A stretch of DNA of 61,088 bases from Halothiobacillaceae bacterium (GTDB taxonomy: Bacteria > Pseudomonadota > Gammaproteobacteria > Halothiobacillales > Halothiobacillaceae), in assembly GCA_028696185.1 (NCBI GenBank), contig JAQVHL010000007.1, positions 1-61,088 of the forward strand, in the 5' to 3' direction. Position 1 is the first letter of the stretch. Every line of letters begins with the position of its first letter. Position numbers and translations under genes: made by a program. Positions 56,350 to 61,088 of this stretch are shown here, one piece after another. The notes below the pieces were generated by a model. It saw nothing but the letters and a program-made list of their open reading frames with translations, had not been told where the DNA came from and did no database searches.

Positions 56350-57168
56350 TCAGGGGCGCCTGACGGTACGCAGCAGACCGGCGAAGTAGGCCTGGGTACC
56401 GCCCTTGATGGTGTAGTACTCCGGCACGCCAGCTTCTTCGAGGACATAGTAAAGCCACACAGCCTGTCCTCCGGAGTCGTCCACGATGTATAGCGGACGA
56501 CCGCTGCTCTTGGCCTGCTCCATATAGGGCTTGATGGCATCGAGGTCGAAATGGACAAAGCGGTCGCGTCCGGCGAACAGGGAAATGCCCTTGTGCTGCA
56601 GATGATGGCGGATGTCGATCACCAGCGCGTCCATGCCGCTGGCGCGCTTCATGAATTCTTCCGGCGGCAGCTCGTGACGGGCCAGGAGCTCGAAAGAAAG
56701 CAGCTTGTCCGTCTGGAAGGGCTGGCCTCCACGAAACACCATGCGCTCAGGCAGACGCATCGCCAATGCGCGCACGCCGCCATCGAAGACCAGGGTATCG
56801 CTGATGCCAGCCTCACTGGCCAGCCGCGCGGCTTCATAGGACTGGATGCACAGGTGTCCATTGCAATAGAACATAACCGTCTTGCCGGGCTTTTCGGCCA
56901 TGGCCTGCTTCAGGCGCGCAACGAAATCGGCTTCATCCACCGGGATATTGCGGGCGCCATTGAGATGCAGGATGCCGTATTCATAGCCGGAGCGGACATC
57001 GATGACCAGCAGGGAGTCCAGGCGGTCTTGTACTTCGTCGAGGCCCACGAAGTGTTGCCCCTGATAGGCATGAATGCCGCGATGAGGAAACTCGGGAGGG
57101 CTGGCCCACGCGGCCTGGGCCAGGCTCAGCGCGCTGTAAACAAAAAGGGAGGTGAGGAATCTTCGCAT
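56350..57168 (-). CDS. Exported tandem rhodanese-domain protein, paralogue 1
   Basis: A 272-residue protein with a signal peptide ending AWA. The first rhodanese domain (about 35-140) has DVRSGYEYGILHLNGARNIP and an active-site loop FYCNGHLCIQSYEA with two Cys. The second domain (about 160-265) keeps the fold (IVDDSGGQAVWLYY, then GVPEYYTIKGGTQAY), but the loop has Asp and Ser where the catalytic Cys should be. Sulfurtransferase activity would therefore rest on domain 1. It is a near-twin of the next gene upstream. The ATG at 57168 has GGAG upstream. Confidence 0.85.
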   Translation of the reverse strand: MRRFLTSLFVYSALSLAQAAWASPPEFPHRGIHAYQGQHFVGLDEVQDRLDSLLVIDVRSGYEYGILHLNGARNIPVDEADFVARLKQAMAEKPGKTVMFYCNGHLCIQSYEAARLASEAGISDTLVFDGGVRALAMRLPERMVFRGGQPFQTDKLLSFELLARHELPPEEFMKRASGMDALVIDIRHHLQHKGISLFAGRDRFVHFDLDAIKPYMEQAKSSGRPLYIVDDSGGQAVWLYYVLEEAGVPEYYTIKGGTQAYFAGLLRTVRRP

Positions 57169-57483
57169 GGCGTGCTCCAAAGAAGGAGGTGAGCTAGGGG
57201 GCTTTTCTTGTTCTTGGCGAGAGTAATAATGTGCTTGTAACCACGTCTCTACTCTTGTCATACGTCTGAAAAATCTTCCGGATTCCTGCCCATCTCATGG
57301 TTTGGGATATCTCCAGGATATTTCAAGCGAAACATGACAGGCTGATTCTATGGCAAGGTTTAATCTCAATACCCTTTGGAGTTGCTGGGGTATATGAGTG
57401 CCGGATTACCTTTGATGCAGGGGGACGGGAAAAAATTTACATGCTGCAATGCAGCGTCTGCACTGCAGAGAATTGGCGAACTG

Positions 57484-57506
57484 AAAAAGGGCATCCTGCC
57501 CTTTTT
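57484..57506 (-). terminator. Terminator after rhodanese paralogue 2
   Basis: AAAAAGGGCA-GGA-TGCCCTTTTT is a perfect 10-bp stem on the minus strand ending in a T-run, 15 bp past the stop of paralogue 2. It is symmetric and might act on both strands. Confidence 0.8.
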
Positions 57507-57521
57507 CATGCCCAGGTGTAC

Positions 57522-58340
57522 TCAGGAACGAATGACGCCGCGCAGCAGGGCAGAGAAGTAGGCCTGGGTACCGCCCTTGATGGTGTAGTACTCCGGCACG
57601 CCGGCTTCTTCGAGGGCATAGTAGAGCCACACGGCCTGTCCGCCGGAGTCGTCCACGATGTATAGCGGGCGGCCACTGCTCTTGGCTTGCTCCATATAGG
57701 GCTTGATGGCATCGAGGTCGAAGTGGACGAAGCGGTCGCGCCCGGCGAACAGGGAGATACCCTTGTGTTGCAGATGATGGCGTATGTCGATCACCAGCGC
57801 GTCCTTGCCGCTGGCGCGCTTCATGAACTCTTCCGGTGGCAACTCGTGACGGGCCAGGAGTTCGGAAGAAAGCAGCTTGTCCGTCTGGAAGGGCTGGCCG
57901 CCACGGAACACCATACGTTCGGGGACACGCATGGCCATCTCGCGAACACCGCCATCGAAAACCAGGGTATCGCTGATGCCGGCCTCGCTGGCCAGCCGCG
58001 CCGCCTCATAGGCTTGGATGCACAGGTGGCCATTGCAGTAGAACATCACCGTCTTGCCGGGCTTTTCGGCCATGGCCTGCTTCAGGTGTTTGATGAAATC
58101 CGGTTCATCAACCGGGATGTTGCGAGCGCCCCCGATATGCAGGATGTTGTATTCGTAAGCAGAACGGACATCCACGATCTGCAGCGAATCCAGACGATCA
58201 CGAACTTCATCCAGTTTGACGAAGTGTTGGCTCTGATAGGCATGGATGCCGCGATGGGGGAACTCTGGGGGGCTGGCCGTGGCGGTCTGGGTCAGACATA
58301 GCGCGCTGCCCACAAGGAGTGATGTGATGAGCTTTCGCAT
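57522..58340 (-). CDS. Exported tandem rhodanese-domain protein, paralogue 2
   Basis: A 272-residue protein, the same length and layout as paralogue 1: signal peptide (cleavage near TATA), rhodanese domain 1 with FYCNGHLCIQAYEA, and a Cys-less domain 2 with IVDDSGGQAVWLYYALEEAG. The last ~130 residues differ from paralogue 1 at only about 8 positions, while the signal peptide and domain 1 differ at roughly two dozen. Upstream leaders also resemble each other, so the duplication included the promoter. The function may be periplasmic sulfur transfer or redox signalling; this is unknown. Confidence 0.85.
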   Translation of the reverse strand: MRKLITSLLVGSALCLTQTATASPPEFPHRGIHAYQSQHFVKLDEVRDRLDSLQIVDVRSAYEYNILHIGGARNIPVDEPDFIKHLKQAMAEKPGKTVMFYCNGHLCIQAYEAARLASEAGISDTLVFDGGVREMAMRVPERMVFRGGQPFQTDKLLSSELLARHELPPEEFMKRASGKDALVIDIRHHLQHKGISLFAGRDRFVHFDLDAIKPYMEQAKSSGRPLYIVDDSGGQAVWLYYALEEAGVPEYYTIKGGTQAYFSALLRGVIRS

Positions 58341-58635
58341 GGTGTGCTCCAAAAAATCGAGGTGAAGTAGGGTGCTTCTCTCGTCCTTGGCGAGAAAATG
58401 CATTTATGGTTACGGTTCTCCCCCTTGCCATGCGGTCGAAAAAGCCTGACCCTGCTTGCGTTCTGCCAGGTGCACGACGTCTGGCTGCAAGCCGGGTTTT
58501 TCAACGCATGGACAACGTCTGATATTTTAAGCAAACAACAGGCCATTGATAAATATTTTTTCTTGGCGAGAGGGAAAAGCTTATGGACGGTGGGACATCC
58601 ATCACCTGCAAGCGGGTACGCCTGAGGAGGGTTGA

Positions 58636-60558
<1,923 letters not shown>

Positions 60559-60560
60559 CT

Positions 60561-61088
60561 ATGGCGGGCGTCTGCTGGCCCTGTGCTTATGCGGTGCAGG
60601 CGCTCTGACGACTTCGAGCGCGCATGGCGGGGAGAGCGATGTACCGGCCCCCACTTCCGCGCAAATAGCGCACATGGCGCTGAGCGTGGAGGGCCTGAGC
60701 GATCCCGCCTTGCGGCAGAACGTACAGGCGCACCTGCCCCCGCCGCCGCCCTGTGGCGCGGGAGAGGCGCGAATCGAAGCCTGGAAGCGCCACGCGCGCA
60801 AGGCGGCGACCGACGGGCTGCGCGCGCTGGGGTACTTTCAGGCCCGGCAGCATTGGGAAACGCAGACGCCCGCCGCGGTTGCCGACGCGGCCTGCGGTGG
60901 CCTGCGCCTGCATATCGATCCCGGTCCGCCGGTGCATCTGGCGCGGGTGGCGATAGAGGTGCAGGGCGAAGCGGCGGACGATCCGTTGTTCATGGAAGCC
61001 CGTGAGAATCAGGCGCCGCGTGTCGGCGAGATACTCGATCAGGGCGCGTATACGGCCTTCAAGGGGCGCCTGCTCGATCTGAGTCAGC
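60561..61088 (+). CDS. tamA: TamA-like outer-membrane assembly factor, N-terminal part, start apparently disrupted (cut by window end)
   Basis: From about 60572 one frame is open to the window end. It encodes a hydrophobic signal-like stretch (GGRLLALCLCGAGALTTSSA), then ALSVEGLSDPALRQNVQAHL and VHLARVAIEVQGEA, typical of TamA POTRA domains. That frame has no ATG, GTG or TTG ahead of the signal peptide. The ATG at 60561 is in a different frame, which stops at 60606. One extra base just after that ATG would restore the frame, so either the gene uses a rare start such as CTG 60572, or there is a single-base deletion. It follows parE directly. Confidence 0.6.

Larger units (their letters stand above)
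57211..58573. repeat. Repeated motif T(T/C)CTTGGCGAGA around the rhodanese genes (three sites)
   Basis: TTCTTGGCGAGAG lies at 57211-57223, TCCTTGGCGAGA at 58383-58394 and TTCTTGGCGAGAG at 58561-58573. The first two sit at matching distances (43-55 bp) upstream of the two rhodanese starts, on the opposite strand, as expected for a duplicated promoter or operator. The third is about 66-78 bp before parE. The coordinates span the three sites, not a continuous element. Confidence 0.5.

Overview
The window is a single chromosomal stretch from a fairly GC-rich gammaproteobacterium. That placement is an inference from gene order: zapA / 6S RNA / fau beside ygfB-pepP-ubiH-ubiI, 4.5S RNA / dnaX-ybaB-recR, aroQ-accB-accC-prmA, petABC-sspAB, xseA opposite guaBA, and gdx-nadK-recN opposite hrcA-grpE-dnaK-dnaJ. 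A bc1 complex, ubiquinone hydroxylases and a SoxXA-binding-like lipoprotein point to a respiring organism, perhaps a sulfur-oxidising relative of the Chromatiales; the sequence alone cannot settle this. No tRNA, rRNA operon, insertion sequence, integrase, prophage or CRISPR array was seen.

Layout. 1-3.4 kb: the C-terminal part of rlmL (cut by the window edge), an NlpC/P60 lipoprotein, xseA, and a small lipoprotein. 3.4-6.7 kb: guaBA. 6.7-14.7 kb: gdx-nadK-recN opposite the heat-shock cluster hrcA-grpE-dnaK-dnaJ. 14.9-17.3 kb: a membrane GGDEF-EAL protein. 17.3-19.2 kb: EVE protein, fau, 6S RNA, zapA and a ZapB-like coiled coil. 19.3-27.5 kb: ygfB, then a tight run pepP-ubiH-ubiI-PGPGW protein-ovoA-ovoB that joins ubiquinone and ovothiol synthesis. 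27.5-34.6 kb: yaiL, a GIY-YIG protein, prmA, accC, accB, aroQ, dsbD and cutA. 34.6-38 kb: fxsA, groES-groEL and an attachment-family protein. 38.2-44.6 kb: a three-gene signalling operon made of a PhnD-like binding protein, a hybrid histidine kinase and a REC-PAS-GGDEF-EAL protein. 44.7-47 kb: rlmC, a yeast-type cytosine deaminase and a Tat-exported SYLF protein. 47.3-51.3 kb: 4.5S RNA, dnaX, ybaB, recR, hinT and a Nif3-family gene. 51.4-55.4 kb: a structured leader, petABC and sspAB. 55.5-61.1 kb: a LysE-type exporter, two tandem rhodanese paralogues, parE and the start of a tamA-like gene.

The heat-shock genes appear to be under double control. HrcA is encoded here, and two clear CIRCE operators lie in front of hrcA and groES. 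Sigma32-like promoter elements precede dnaK and groES with the same 13-nt spacing. Cyclic-di-GMP turnover is represented twice, once as a stand-alone membrane sensor and once as the output of the three-gene operon.

Most of the window is conserved housekeeping sequence. The parts most worth attention are the ovoA-ovoB pair inside the ubiquinone operon, the PhnD-kinase-c-di-GMP operon, the structured terminator-bearing leader before petABC, the duplicated rhodanese proteins with an inactive-looking second domain, the yeast-like cytosine deaminase, and the damaged-looking start of tamA.
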